NCBI RefSeq assembly: GCF_023277745.1
Contig: NZ_CP086322.1
Span: forward strand, 4,588,001-4,652,000
Direction: 5' to 3'
Origin: Streptomyces halobius
GTDB taxonomy: Bacteria > Actinomycetota > Actinomycetes > Streptomycetales > Streptomycetaceae
DNA: 64,000 nucleotides
The translations under genes were made by a program, and so were the position numbers. The notes beneath the pieces are model-generated. The model made no database searches and had not been told where the DNA came from. It saw only the letters and a program-made list of their open reading frames with translations. Of this stretch, positions 42,975 through 50,678 are shown piece by piece. Each line of letters begins with the position of its first letter. The first letter of the stretch is position 1.

Positions 42975-43805
42975 TCAGTTACGTCCCAGCAGCCCGCTCG
43001 CCAGGCCGATCAGCACCGGCGCCACCCCGAGCGTCAGAAACGCCGGCAGAAAGCACGCGGACAGCGGCAGGGTGACCAGCACCCCCGCCCGCCGGGCCCG
43101 CGCGGCCGCCGCCCGGCCCCACTCGGCCCGGAGCTCCGCGGCGATACGCGACACCGGCTCGACGGCCGGCACCCCGGATATCCCGGCGCGCGCCATGCAC
43201 CGGGCCAGCCCTTCGGCTCCGGGAAGGGCCGCCAACCGCGCCCACACGACGTCCGGTTCGCCACCCAGGCGCAGTTCCGCCGCCACATGGCGCAGCCGCT
43301 CGGCAACGGTCCCGTCGAGCGACCGGCCCACCGCCTCGGCCGCCTCCCGCGGCCCGGCCCCCGCCGCAAGACAGGCCGCCAGCAGATCGCCGGCCGGCGC
43401 GAGCTCCGTACGCACCACGGCGCGCTCCAGCTTCCGTTTCTCCGCGGCCCGTTGCCGTACCAGCCACTTGTGCGCCCCGGAGCCCACGGCGAGCCCCGCC
43501 GCTACGCCGGCCACGCCTCCCACGAGGACGGCCACAAAGGCCGCCGCCCCGAGCGGCCCCGCCCACCGCCTCAGCGCATCGGCCCGACGACCGCCGTCCG
43601 TTGCGGTGCGTGCCCTGTCGCGCCACCCGGGCAGCGTGTTTCGACGCGCCGGCCGGGGCGCGCCCAGAATGGCGGGCACCCGTTTCCGTACAGCCCGGCC
43701 GCGGCGGGCCCGCCTCGCCCATGCGCCCGTCCACAGCGCACCCAGTACGGCCGAAACGGCCGTCCCCACCCTGTGGACAACTTCCGGGTCAGCACCTGGA
43801 TTCAC
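42975..43805 (-). CDS. tadC: TadC-like inner-membrane platform protein
   Basis: A 276-residue type II/IV secretion F-domain protein. It has an N-terminal helix (VVHRVGTAVSAVLGALWTG), an Arg-rich cytoplasmic stretch, a double helix (PLGAAAFVAVLVGGVAGVAAG), the cytoplasmic F domain with LAACLAAGAGPREAAEAVG and a final hairpin SACFLPAFLTLGVAPVLIGL. The start GTG lies inside the end of the TadB-like gene (17-base overlap), so they are co-translated. Confidence 0.85.
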   Translation of the reverse strand: MNPGADPEVVHRVGTAVSAVLGALWTGAWARRARRGRAVRKRVPAILGAPRPARRNTLPGWRDRARTATDGGRRADALRRWAGPLGAAAFVAVLVGGVAGVAAGLAVGSGAHKWLVRQRAAEKRKLERAVVRTELAPAGDLLAACLAAGAGPREAAEAVGRSLDGTVAERLRHVAAELRLGGEPDVVWARLAALPGAEGLARCMARAGISGVPAVEPVSRIAAELRAEWGRAAAARARRAGVLVTLPLSACFLPAFLTLGVAPVLIGLASGLLGRN

Positions 43806-44727
43806 CGCACTCCCCTCCCCCTCTCACAGCTGCTGATGCCTTTCTGCGCGCATCCGGATCGCGCCCCACCGCCGGCATCGCATCGGCGATGATCCGGGCG
43901 GTCCAGGCCACCCCGCCCCACTCCAGTAGCCCGCCGATCACCAGGCAGCCCCAGCCGGCCGGAGTGTGCAGCAGGACCCGCAGCGGGTCCGCGCCGAGCG
44001 CGCTGCCCATCAGCAGCCCGCACACCGGCAGCAGCGCGAGCATCAGCGCGGTGGCCCGGGGGCCCGCCAACTGGGCGCGCAGCTCCTCCCGTTGATCACG
44101 CCGCGCGCGGAGCCCGGACGCGATCCGCTCCAGCCCGGCGGCCAGTCCGCCGCCGCCTTCCACCGCGACCTGCCAGCACGCCGCCATGCCCGTCAGCCCT
44201 TCGGAGCCCGGCAGCCGCGCCGCCGCACGCAGCGCCCGGGGTACGTCCCCTCCGTAGCGCGCGGCCGCCCAGACCGCCGAGCCTGCCGCCCCGAGGCCCG
44301 GCGTCTCCATGGCGAGCAGAGCCTGAGCCGGCTGCCGCCCCGCGCGCAGTTCGCCCGCCACTCCCGCGCAGAGACCGATCACTTCGCCGGTCCGCCGGTC
44401 CCGTTCACGCTCCGCCCCGCGCGCCGCCAGCCGGCGACGGACGACGAACAGTGCCGCCACCGAGGCGAGTAAGGGCACCACCGACCCGCCCAACACGCCG
44501 ACCCCGACCCCCACCGGCAGGCACCAGACCTCCTGCCCGATACGCCCCCGGCACGCGCGGCGCGCGAGCCGCCGCCCCGTCATCACCCAGCCCGCCCGTG
44601 GGCCCGCCCCCTCGGCGAGGAGCGCCCGAGCCCGGCGCGCCGTGCCGTCCCGCCCACCGCCGGCCAACCAGCCGGCGGCCCCCGCGCAGAACACCGCACC
44701 CCCATCCCAGATCAACGCGACCGTCAT
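43789..44727 (-). CDS. tadB: TadB-like inner-membrane platform protein
   Basis: A 312-residue F-domain protein starting at the ATG ending at 44727, which overlaps the last codon of tadA. It has helices near both ends (VALIWDGGAVFCAGAAGWLAG, CLPVGVGVGVLGGSVVPLLA, ALMLALLPVCGLLMGSALGA) and the conserved cytoplasmic region LCAGVAGELRAGRQPAQAL. It pairs with TadC to form the base of the pilus motor driven by TadA. The overlap with tadA means that disruption of tadA should also reduce its translation unless the mobile element supplies a promoter; none is apparent on this strand. Confidence 0.86.
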   Translation of the reverse strand: MTVALIWDGGAVFCAGAAGWLAGGGRDGTARRARALLAEGAGPRAGWVMTGRRLARRACRGRIGQEVWCLPVGVGVGVLGGSVVPLLASVAALFVVRRRLAARGAERERDRRTGEVIGLCAGVAGELRAGRQPAQALLAMETPGLGAAGSAVWAAARYGGDVPRALRAAARLPGSEGLTGMAACWQVAVEGGGGLAAGLERIASGLRARRDQREELRAQLAGPRATALMLALLPVCGLLMGSALGADPLRVLLHTPAGWGCLVIGGLLEWGGVAWTARIIADAMPAVGRDPDARRKASAAVRGGGECGESRC

Positions 44728-45038
44728 GGCAGCTCGCCCCCGCCCCGTGCGCACAGCCGCATCAACCGCCCCCAGCCGCGCGCCTCCTGGAAGCCGTCCG
44801 GGCGCCAGATCGCCGCCGGAACGGTGATCACGAACCCGTCGCGGTCCCGCTCCAGGACATGGACCTCGGCGATCCGGCGCCGGCCGTGCCGGTCCCGTAC
44901 GAGATGCAGGACCACCGAGACGGCCGCGGCCAGCTGGCTGTGCAGCGCGGCGCGGTCCAGGCCGGCGGTCGAGCCGAGCGCCTCCAGCCGGGCGGGGACA
45001 TCGCAGGCGGCATTGGCATGGACCGTGCCGCAGCCCCC
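44724..45038 (-). pseudogene. tadA: Tad secretion ATPase, C-terminal piece
   Basis: The reading frame (GCGTVHANAACDVPARLEAL to the stop at 44724) is the end of the CpaF/TadA ATPase. It starts with the second half of the His box, CGTVHAN, and contains the C-terminal all-beta segment RRRIAEVHVLERDRDGF. The rest of the gene lies 9.1 kb away at 54165-55011 beyond the inserted element. The pieces join in frame as NTGHEGGCGTVHAN. Confidence 0.92.
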
Positions 45039-45066
45039 CGGGTGCCTTCCCTAACCCTCCATGGGC
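45021..45066. other. attL of the integrative element
   Basis: The left junction. Chromosomal tadA sequence (CCGTGCCGCAG) is followed by a run of six C (45034-45039), then element sequence GGGTGCCTTCCCTAACCCTC. The element arm is an imperfect inverted match to the arm at attR (GTGCCT...TAACC...CATGG in both). The exchange occurs inside the C run, most likely at CC. Confidence 0.8.
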
Positions 45067-45096
45067 TCAGGGAACCGCTGCGCTCTAGGGACCTCC

Positions 45097-46653
45097 ATGC
45101 AACAGCCCACCTGCGTGATCTACGACCGCCTGTCCCGTCTCTTCGCCGAGGAAGCCCCCGACCACCGCATTGCCGCGTGCCATGCGTACGCCGAACAGCG
45201 CGGCTGGAAGGTGGTGCACGTCGCCACCGACACGAACGTCAGCGGAGCAAGCAAGCTCGAAGACCGGCCCGGTATGCGGGAAGTACTTTCTTGGCTTCCG
45301 CGTGTTGACTACGTCATTGCCGCGAAGCTGGACCGGTACGCGCGAAGCGTCATGGAGTTTCAGCGGCTTCTCGACGCTGCAAAATCCACCCGCACGACGG
45401 TCATCACAGCAGACGGCGTTGTAAGCCCGGAAAACGCAAGCATAATCATCAACGTTCTTGCCGCATTCGCTGAATACGAGCGGGACATGATTACGGCGCG
45501 CATCACGGACAGCAAGAAGCATTTCCGTTCGCGCGGCAACCACCTGGGCGGACTTGCGCCCTACGGATACGCGGTTACCGGTCCAGTGAACGACAAGCGT
45601 TGGACTCTCGACGAAACCGCCGCAGCTGTCATCCGAGAATGCGCGGACAAGCTCATAAATCACGGCGCGACATTGACCGGGCTTGCTCGTGAGCTGAACG
45701 AGCGCGAAATTCTCCCTCCGGCGGAGCACGCAAGGCAGCGGGACGGACGCAAGTTGCGTGGCGGAAAATGGCATACCACGACGCTGCGGGACGTGCTTTA
45801 TACGCCTGCCGTTCGCGGATGGCTGGTGCAGTCCGTTCCTGGCAAGAAGCGCGGAGCAGTCCATAACCAACCCGTCCTTGACGCAGAAGGACGGCCGGTA
45901 TCCGCCGGACCCGAAATCCTCAACGGCGAAACCTGGGCAGCAGTACGCGCAATACTTGATGGCAGGTCAAAGGGGCGCGGAGCAGAGCGCAGCGGTAAGG
46001 CCCTACTCCTTCACGTGGCACTGTGCTCCGAGTGCAACGGACCCATGTACCGGCAGCGTCGTGAGGTCAAAGGCAAGGACTACAGCACGTACGTATGCCG
46101 CGCCGGGGTCGGCAAGCGGGGAATTCACCGCCCGAACGTCGTCACTGCGCACTACCTAGACGAACTCGTTTCCGCTGACTACTTGAAGCGGTTCGGCGCA
46201 TTCGCGCTCATGCGCTGGATGGAGCCTGACGGCAGCGCGGTGCTGCAACTCTCCGAAGTGACAACGCAGATTGAGCGCCTTGCCGGAAACCTGGCACAGC
46301 TAGACCCGAACGGAACGGCGGCGCGCGTGGCCATCGCGCAACTCACGGCACTAGAAAACCGGCAGGCTGAATTGCGTGCGGAAGCTGACCACTCCGAAGG
46401 CCGCTGGGTGGACGCTGGCGGCACCGTGGCGGACGAGTGGCAGCGACGCACCGAAGAGGGACGACGGGCCTTGTTGGCGGATCTAGGGGCGCGGGTTGTG
46501 GTCCGCCCGGCAACCCCCGGCGCGCCACGACGATTCGACTCGTCACGGGTGTCGGTTGATTTCGAAGGCCCGGCATGGTTCCGCAGTGATCCTGCGGCAG
46601 CAGAACTTGCCGCCACCGCTACTGGAGAGCGTGAACACCAGCAGGCGGCGTAA
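45097..46653 (+). CDS. Large serine integrase
   Basis: A 518-residue recombinase. The ATG at 45097 gives MQQPTCVIYDRLSRLF; an ATG at 45061 lies in the att site. The N-terminal resolvase domain has the catalytic Ser at residue 13 (YDRLSRL), the Arg-bearing KLDRYARSVMEF and AAFAEYERDMITARI. The recombinase domain follows (APYGYAVTGPVNDKRW, TLRDVLYTPAVRGWL). The zinc ribbon has CSECNGPMYR and YVCRAG, and a coiled-coil segment TQIERLAGNLAQLDPN. It sits next to attL, the usual location. It should integrate the element into tadA; excision would require a directionality factor, for which one of the small genes is a candidate. Confidence 0.95.
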   Translation: MQQPTCVIYDRLSRLFAEEAPDHRIAACHAYAEQRGWKVVHVATDTNVSGASKLEDRPGMREVLSWLPRVDYVIAAKLDRYARSVMEFQRLLDAAKSTRTTVITADGVVSPENASIIINVLAAFAEYERDMITARITDSKKHFRSRGNHLGGLAPYGYAVTGPVNDKRWTLDETAAAVIRECADKLINHGATLTGLARELNEREILPPAEHARQRDGRKLRGGKWHTTTLRDVLYTPAVRGWLVQSVPGKKRGAVHNQPVLDAEGRPVSAGPEILNGETWAAVRAILDGRSKGRGAERSGKALLLHVALCSECNGPMYRQRREVKGKDYSTYVCRAGVGKRGIHRPNVVTAHYLDELVSADYLKRFGAFALMRWMEPDGSAVLQLSEVTTQIERLAGNLAQLDPNGTAARVAIAQLTALENRQAELRAEADHSEGRWVDAGGTVADEWQRRTEEGRRALLADLGARVVVRPATPGAPRRFDSSRVSVDFEGPAWFRSDPAAAELAATATGEREHQQAA

Positions 46654-46673
46654 ACCCGCCTGAGCGCCCCTTA

Positions 46674-46710
46674 CGGCCCGTCGCCGGGAAATTCCCCCAG
46701 CGGCGGGCCG
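46674..46710 (+). terminator. Terminator after the integrase gene
   Basis: An 11-bp stem (CGGCCCGTCGC paired with GCGGCGGGCCG, one G-U pair) around an A/T-containing loop, 20 bases after the integrase stop. Confidence 0.65.
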
Positions 46711-46925
46711 TTCGCGTGCCTGCAGGCCACACAGAGGCGGGGGCAGCCCTCACGCTCCCCCCTTCAGGGAGGACTCAGCGTCGGAGATGAGAGCCAACGT
46801 CATTTGTTACGTATCCCAAGTGTCATGTACCTACTTTTCTAAAAGTACGTGAGAAATACACAAGATTTCAGAAGACGTGGTACTCACCACACCCGTTTTC
46901 ATAACACCCGCCATGGAGGGAAACC

Positions 46926-47315
46926 GTGGGCTACTACACATGGGAGAGCGGCAGTCGCCGCACGCACTGCGTGCGCTGCGATCGCCTCCTAAGCGGACGG
47001 CAAGAGATGGTCTGCTCGCCTGCCTGTCGTCAAGCCCTCAAGAGGGCAGCCAGGCTCACCAATGGACAACGACGGGGAAGAGACTGCCCCCGCTGCAATG
47101 ATCTATTCGATCCGGTGAACCAGCATCAAACGATCTGCGAGGGGTGCGCCGCCGAGGAACGTCAAGCGGCCGACGCTGCAAGGTGGGATGCAGTCTGCGG
47201 ACTCGATGGGTGCGATGACAACGCCGGTTGGCTCGGCGACGGCAGACCGCGCAAATACTGCTCTCCTGCACACAGACAGAAGGCTTACCGTCTTCGCAAG
47301 CGCGCTTACGGCTGA
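46926..47315 (+). CDS. Cys-rich zinc-binding protein
   Basis: A 129-residue protein starting at GTG 46926 with GGAGGGAAACC directly upstream. It contains two or three zinc-finger-like units: CVRCDRLL...CSPACRQAL, CPRCNDLF...CEGC, and CGLDGCDD...KYCSPAHRQKAYRLRKR. The last unit resembles small phage and plasmid DNA-binding proteins of actinobacteria. The upstream 200 bases are unusually AT-rich (46800-46900) and probably contain its promoter. It could be a regulator or a recombination directionality factor. Confidence 0.75.
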   Translation: MGYYTWESGSRRTHCVRCDRLLSGRQEMVCSPACRQALKRAARLTNGQRRGRDCPRCNDLFDPVNQHQTICEGCAAEERQAADAARWDAVCGLDGCDDNAGWLGDGRPRKYCSPAHRQKAYRLRKRAYG

Positions 47316-47447
47316 ATTTCAGGCAACCCTTGCGCTCCAGTAAAGGTTGACGGGGTGCGCGGGGTGTGACCGGTGGTCGTTGAGATTCCATCTCCGACCC
47401 CGGTTACCCGCTCTCCCTCATGCGCCTGACGGGGCGCACGAACGACC

Positions 47448-47506
47448 AAGCCCGGATCTCTCGCCGGACAACTGCCGTCACAGTTGCGCGAGAGGTCCGG
47501 GCTTTT
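47448..47506 (+). terminator. Rho-independent terminator upstream of the capsid gene
   Basis: Stem of about 17 bp (AAGCCCGGATCTCTCGC against GCGAGAGGTCCGGGCTT) followed by TTTTCGC. It separates the Cys-rich gene from the capsid transcript, so the capsid gene needs its own promoter or read-through. Confidence 0.8.
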
Positions 47507-47520
47507 CGCATGTCTAGACC

Positions 47521-47540
47521 ACCGACTCACGTGAGTCGGT
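47521..47540. promoter_or_regulatory. Perfect 20-bp palindrome just upstream of the capsid start
   Basis: ACCGACTCACGTGAGTCGGT is a complete two-fold symmetric sequence, ending four bases before the ATG of the protease/capsid gene. It occupies the place where a ribosome-binding site would be. It may be an operator, or fold as an RNA hairpin at the 5' end of a leaderless-like message. Confidence 0.6.
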
Positions 47541-47544
47541 GATC

Positions 47545-49023
47545 ATGAATCCCATTCCCATTGGGGGTCCCTTGCATAGCGCCACCGAAACTCGCGCGCT
47601 CGCACGCGCACTGTCAGCCCGAAGTGTGGGCGAGACGCTTACGATTCGCGGATATGGAATCGTCTTTAATTCCCCGTCTACTCCGCTGGGCAATCCGCCT
47701 TTCGTTGAACAGATCAGCCCCGCTGCCTGGTCCCCGGAAAATGACGAGACAGACGTTATTTGCACGTTCGACCACGACACGAAGAATTACCTAGGTCGCC
47801 GTTCAGCCGGAACACTCCGGTTGGGTGCAGACCAGACCGGTATTTGGTTTGAATGCGACCTCCCGGATACGGCGGCAGGGCGCGATGTGTTCGCGCTGGT
47901 TCAGCGTGGCGATATTTCCGGCTGCTCGTTCACGTTCAGGGCTGACGATGACGAATGGTCGAAAACGGCGGATGGAACGCCCCTACGTACCGTCACGCGA
48001 ATGCGCGTGCTCGAACTGGGGCCGGTCCTCAATCCTGCCTATCCCGATACCACTGTTGCCGTGCGTTCCATGCAGAGCGCCGGAATCACCCCTGCAACTG
48101 CGAGCACCGAAGAGAGCGATTCCATGAACGGCATTTACCCGTCCGGCGTTACTGGCGTTGTCACTGACGACGAAGCCAATCGTTCCCGTGATGAGATCAA
48201 GGTACTTGGCCGGTCGCTCTCCGAGGTGCGTGAAAAGGATTGGATCGACGCGGAGGGCTCGGCGTATGCGCCGGAAATCCTCTCTGCTGCCGGGAAGGGC
48301 TCCAAGCTGATCACTAAGGTTGCCGTCTTCCCGTTCAATCGGCAGCGCGGCTATGTGTCGATCGCGCCGAAGGTGACGGCCGTTCTCCAGCCGAGAAATG
48401 AGGCGGCTATATTCATTGAGAACGAAGTCACGGCCCCCGATTTTCGCGCGGTAAAGGTATCCGCCATGGTGAGCGTCGATAAGGACACGCTGGCCGACGT
48501 ACCGCCCACTGAGGCGGCTATTAACACCAGCCTCGCCGCTGCGATCGGCCAGCGGATCGATAACACGCTAATCAATGGTGGCACTGACGGAGACGTTACG
48601 GTTTCCGGAATGCTCGCTGACGGCACGGCCACCACCGTTACAGCTATCGGTTTCGATGAGATTACGGACGCTATTGCCCGCGTTCGGGATTCGGGCGGTG
48701 AGGCCACGGCTGTTATGGGTTGCCCAAGCGCTATTGCCGCGATCCTCAAGAGGGTGGATAGCAGCAAGCTGGACAAGATTCCTGAGCTAATTGCTATCCC
48801 GGACCTTGCCGACGGCACGGTTGGTCTTCCCGCTGGCACGGTCCTTGTCGCTGACCTTGATTCTGTTGCCGTGGCAATGCGCAAGAACCTTGAAATCTAT
48901 AAGACGGAATATGCGCCGGAAGCGTTCGAGCGGGACCGCGCTTTCATTGCGGGGCGCTCGCGAATCGGGTCCGTCGTGCTTGCCGATCCCGCACGCGTCC
49001 AGGTGCTCAAGGTCGGCGCGTAA
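47545..49023 (+). CDS. HK97 prohead protease - major capsid protein fusion
   Basis: A 492-residue protein (a GTG six bases upstream is an alternative start inside the palindrome). Residues about 10-180 are an HK97-type prohead serine protease: IRGYGIVFNS, then the catalytic His in CTFDHDTKNYLG (about residue 77), and Ser in GDISGCSFTF (about 128). A short linker with an internal ATG at 48124 leads to a phage capsid domain of about 300 residues: PFNRQRGYVSIAPKVTAVLQ, KVSAMVSVDKDTLADVP and ALKRVDSSKLDKI-like E-loop to P-domain order, ending ARVQVLKVGA. Protease and capsid are usually separate genes; here they are one chain. No scaffold or portal gene adjoins it. Confidence 0.88.
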   Translation: MNPIPIGGPLHSATETRALARALSARSVGETLTIRGYGIVFNSPSTPLGNPPFVEQISPAAWSPENDETDVICTFDHDTKNYLGRRSAGTLRLGADQTGIWFECDLPDTAAGRDVFALVQRGDISGCSFTFRADDDEWSKTADGTPLRTVTRMRVLELGPVLNPAYPDTTVAVRSMQSAGITPATASTEESDSMNGIYPSGVTGVVTDDEANRSRDEIKVLGRSLSEVREKDWIDAEGSAYAPEILSAAGKGSKLITKVAVFPFNRQRGYVSIAPKVTAVLQPRNEAAIFIENEVTAPDFRAVKVSAMVSVDKDTLADVPPTEAAINTSLAAAIGQRIDNTLINGGTDGDVTVSGMLADGTATTVTAIGFDEITDAIARVRDSGGEATAVMGCPSAIAAILKRVDSSKLDKIPELIAIPDLADGTVGLPAGTVLVADLDSVAVAMRKNLEIYKTEYAPEAFERDRAFIAGRSRIGSVVLADPARVQVLKVGA

Positions 49024-49349
49024 TGCCCTGCCGGTGCACGACTTGTCGTCGAATAATCAAGGAGCAAGCCGAAGCACGCAGAGAACGGGAATCACAATTC
49101 TTGGAAAGCGTGCGCAGTAAGGCGACGGCTGCCGGTTTCCCCGGACTCCTACCCTGTCTCATCGGCGAGTGCCGCAACGGTGACAGTCTCCGATATCACC
49201 CCCCGGAACAGGTAGACATTATTGACCCCGCGTTGGTTCGCGAGCGGTGCGGCGTGATCATTCCGGCCGCCAAGAAGTCGGGCCTGTCCCTTGCCTGCAA
49301 GGGATGCCAGAGTGCACTTCACTGGGCGGGGGTGTTTCTCGTTGATTAG
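49023..49349 (+). CDS. Small Cys-rich protein downstream of the capsid
   Basis: A 108-residue protein whose ATG overlaps the capsid stop (TAATG), so it is translationally coupled to it. Cysteine pairs CRCTTC at the start, CLIGEC in the middle and CKGC near the end could bind zinc. Arg/Glu-rich helices lie between them. It matches no family I recognise. The tight coupling suggests a role with the capsid, for example in assembly or cargo binding. Confidence 0.65.
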   Translation: MPCRCTTCRRIIKEQAEARRERESQFLESVRSKATAAGFPGLLPCLIGECRNGDSLRYHPPEQVDIIDPALVRERCGVIIPAAKKSGLSLACKGCQSALHWAGVFLVD

Positions 49350-49698
49350 CGACCGAACTCGTCAGCGGCTAATCCGATGGGCGGCCGTCGTCAAGCCCGT
49401 ACCTGCTGAGCGTGAGCCCCTGCTAGTCGAGACCGCAGCGCGAATGGCTGAGATCGGACGGCGCGGCATTCATCTGCGGTGCGATTGCTGCGACGGCAAC
49501 GGGCCTGCGTCGGCGTTGGTGTTGGCGTGGTCGCTGCCTATCCGTTCGGGAGGGAAACGCGAGCGCCACAACATCCGTATGTCGTGCGTCGGTTGCTGGC
49601 GAGAGACCGGAAGGAACGACGGCCTGAGCGTTCCTCACGGTGCTGCCATCGCTCGCAAGACCGTTCCGCGTGAGGCAGACACAATCATCTGTCTTTGA
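49342..49698 (+). CDS. Hypothetical Cys-rich protein
   Basis: About 118 residues if started at TTG 49342, which overlaps the previous stop; the frame is open from 49291. It has CDCC and CVGC motifs 40 residues apart (LRCDCCDGNGPASAL, MSCVGCWRETGRND) that may bind zinc, in a layout vaguely like an HNH zinc-ribbon but without a clear HNH triad. Function unknown; the start is uncertain. Confidence 0.5.
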   Translation: MISDRTRQRLIRWAAVVKPVPAEREPLLVETAARMAEIGRRGIHLRCDCCDGNGPASALVLAWSLPIRSGGKRERHNIRMSCVGCWRETGRNDGLSVPHGAAIARKTVPREADTIICL

Positions 49699-49833
49699 TG
49701 CGTCGGGGAGGGCGGGGCGCGTGAGAAGTCGAAGCGGCTTGGTCAATCCCGATCCCGGCCCAAGCAAAAACGCTGCGTCCGTAACGAACACGCCCGTCGG
49801 CGTTGTTCGTCTTACCCGAATGGAGGTTCAGCC

Positions 49834-50262
49834 GTGAAGGTACTCGCCTGTCAGCACAAGCCGTGTGGCAAGCGGTTTCCGAAGAACGCCGATGCGCGGC
49901 AGCGGTATTGCGATAGCCGTTGCCGTGTCGCTGCGTCACGGGCTCGCCGGGCTTCGGCGCGGAATGGCGGGCTTGCCCCCGTAAAGCCCCTGAGCGCCCC
50001 TGAGGGCAGCGCGGAACGACTCGATGACGTACGGGCGCTCTGGGATGCGCTGATCCGTCAGGTAGCCGCTGACGGCCTCATGGTCATCGGTGCCAGCGGG
50101 CTCCCCGTCGCTCATCCGGCGCTCAGGTACTTCTCTGCGCTGCACTCCGCAATGCGTGACCTTGAGAACGGCACTGCATCCGGCAGCGAGGAAAGTGTGC
50201 TGGAACAGATGCAACGGCTTGCCCAACAGGCGCTTGACGAGTACGACCCGGAGGACTTTTGA
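49834..50262 (+). CDS. Zinc-finger protein with terminase-small-subunit-like tail
   Basis: A 142-residue protein starting at GTG 49834 behind TGGAGG. The N-terminus is a zinc finger of the CQHKPCGKRF...RQRYCDSRC type that recurs in actinobacterial phages and plasmids. The C-terminal half (LWDALIRQVAADGLMVIGAS, then GLPVAHPALRYFSALHSAMR) resembles the end of P27-type terminase small subunits, which read GxxGQPVxHP followed by an amphipathic helix. If correct, it would recognise DNA for packaging into the encoded capsid. This assignment is tentative. Confidence 0.5.
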   Translation: MKVLACQHKPCGKRFPKNADARQRYCDSRCRVAASRARRASARNGGLAPVKPLSAPEGSAERLDDVRALWDALIRQVAADGLMVIGASGLPVAHPALRYFSALHSAMRDLENGTASGSEESVLEQMQRLAQQALDEYDPEDF

Positions 50263-50444
50263 TGCCCGATCGGCACTCTGTAAGCGATCAACTAGGCGCG
50301 CTTGCTTGTCGGTTGGGTGACGCCGATGACCCGCCGACGCATCCCCTATGGGGGCCGTTCGCCGCCCTCTTCACGGCGGAGATCGGGCGTGTTCCGCACC
50401 CTACCGACTTGTACGCCTGCATGGTCTGCCCGTGCCACTTCTGA
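50262..50444 (+). CDS. Small hypothetical protein
   Basis: A 60-residue protein starting at the ATG that overlaps the previous stop (TGATG). It contains PLWGPFAALFTAEIGRVPHP and ends with a Cys pair (CMVCPCHF). Translational coupling makes expression plausible. No family is known. Confidence 0.5.
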   Translation: MPDRHSVSDQLGALACRLGDADDPPTHPLWGPFAALFTAEIGRVPHPTDLYACMVCPCHF

Positions 50445-50678
50445 CGCTGCCCCCGTTCCTGCCGACCCCTAGCGAGAACGGGGGCTTTCTGCGTGCTCCG
50501 GGTGCCTTCGATTCGAAGGGTTGCACGGTGCCGGCTCAGGGGCTGAACAGGTCAGGCCCCCCTGTCATTGCTGGGCAGTCACACCCCTTCGATTCCTAGG
50601 TCCCCCGCCTAGCCTTCGCTGGGCGGGTGCGGGGCCTTTGGCGTGTTCCGAACGGGTTGTCGGGCGTACGCTCGACCC

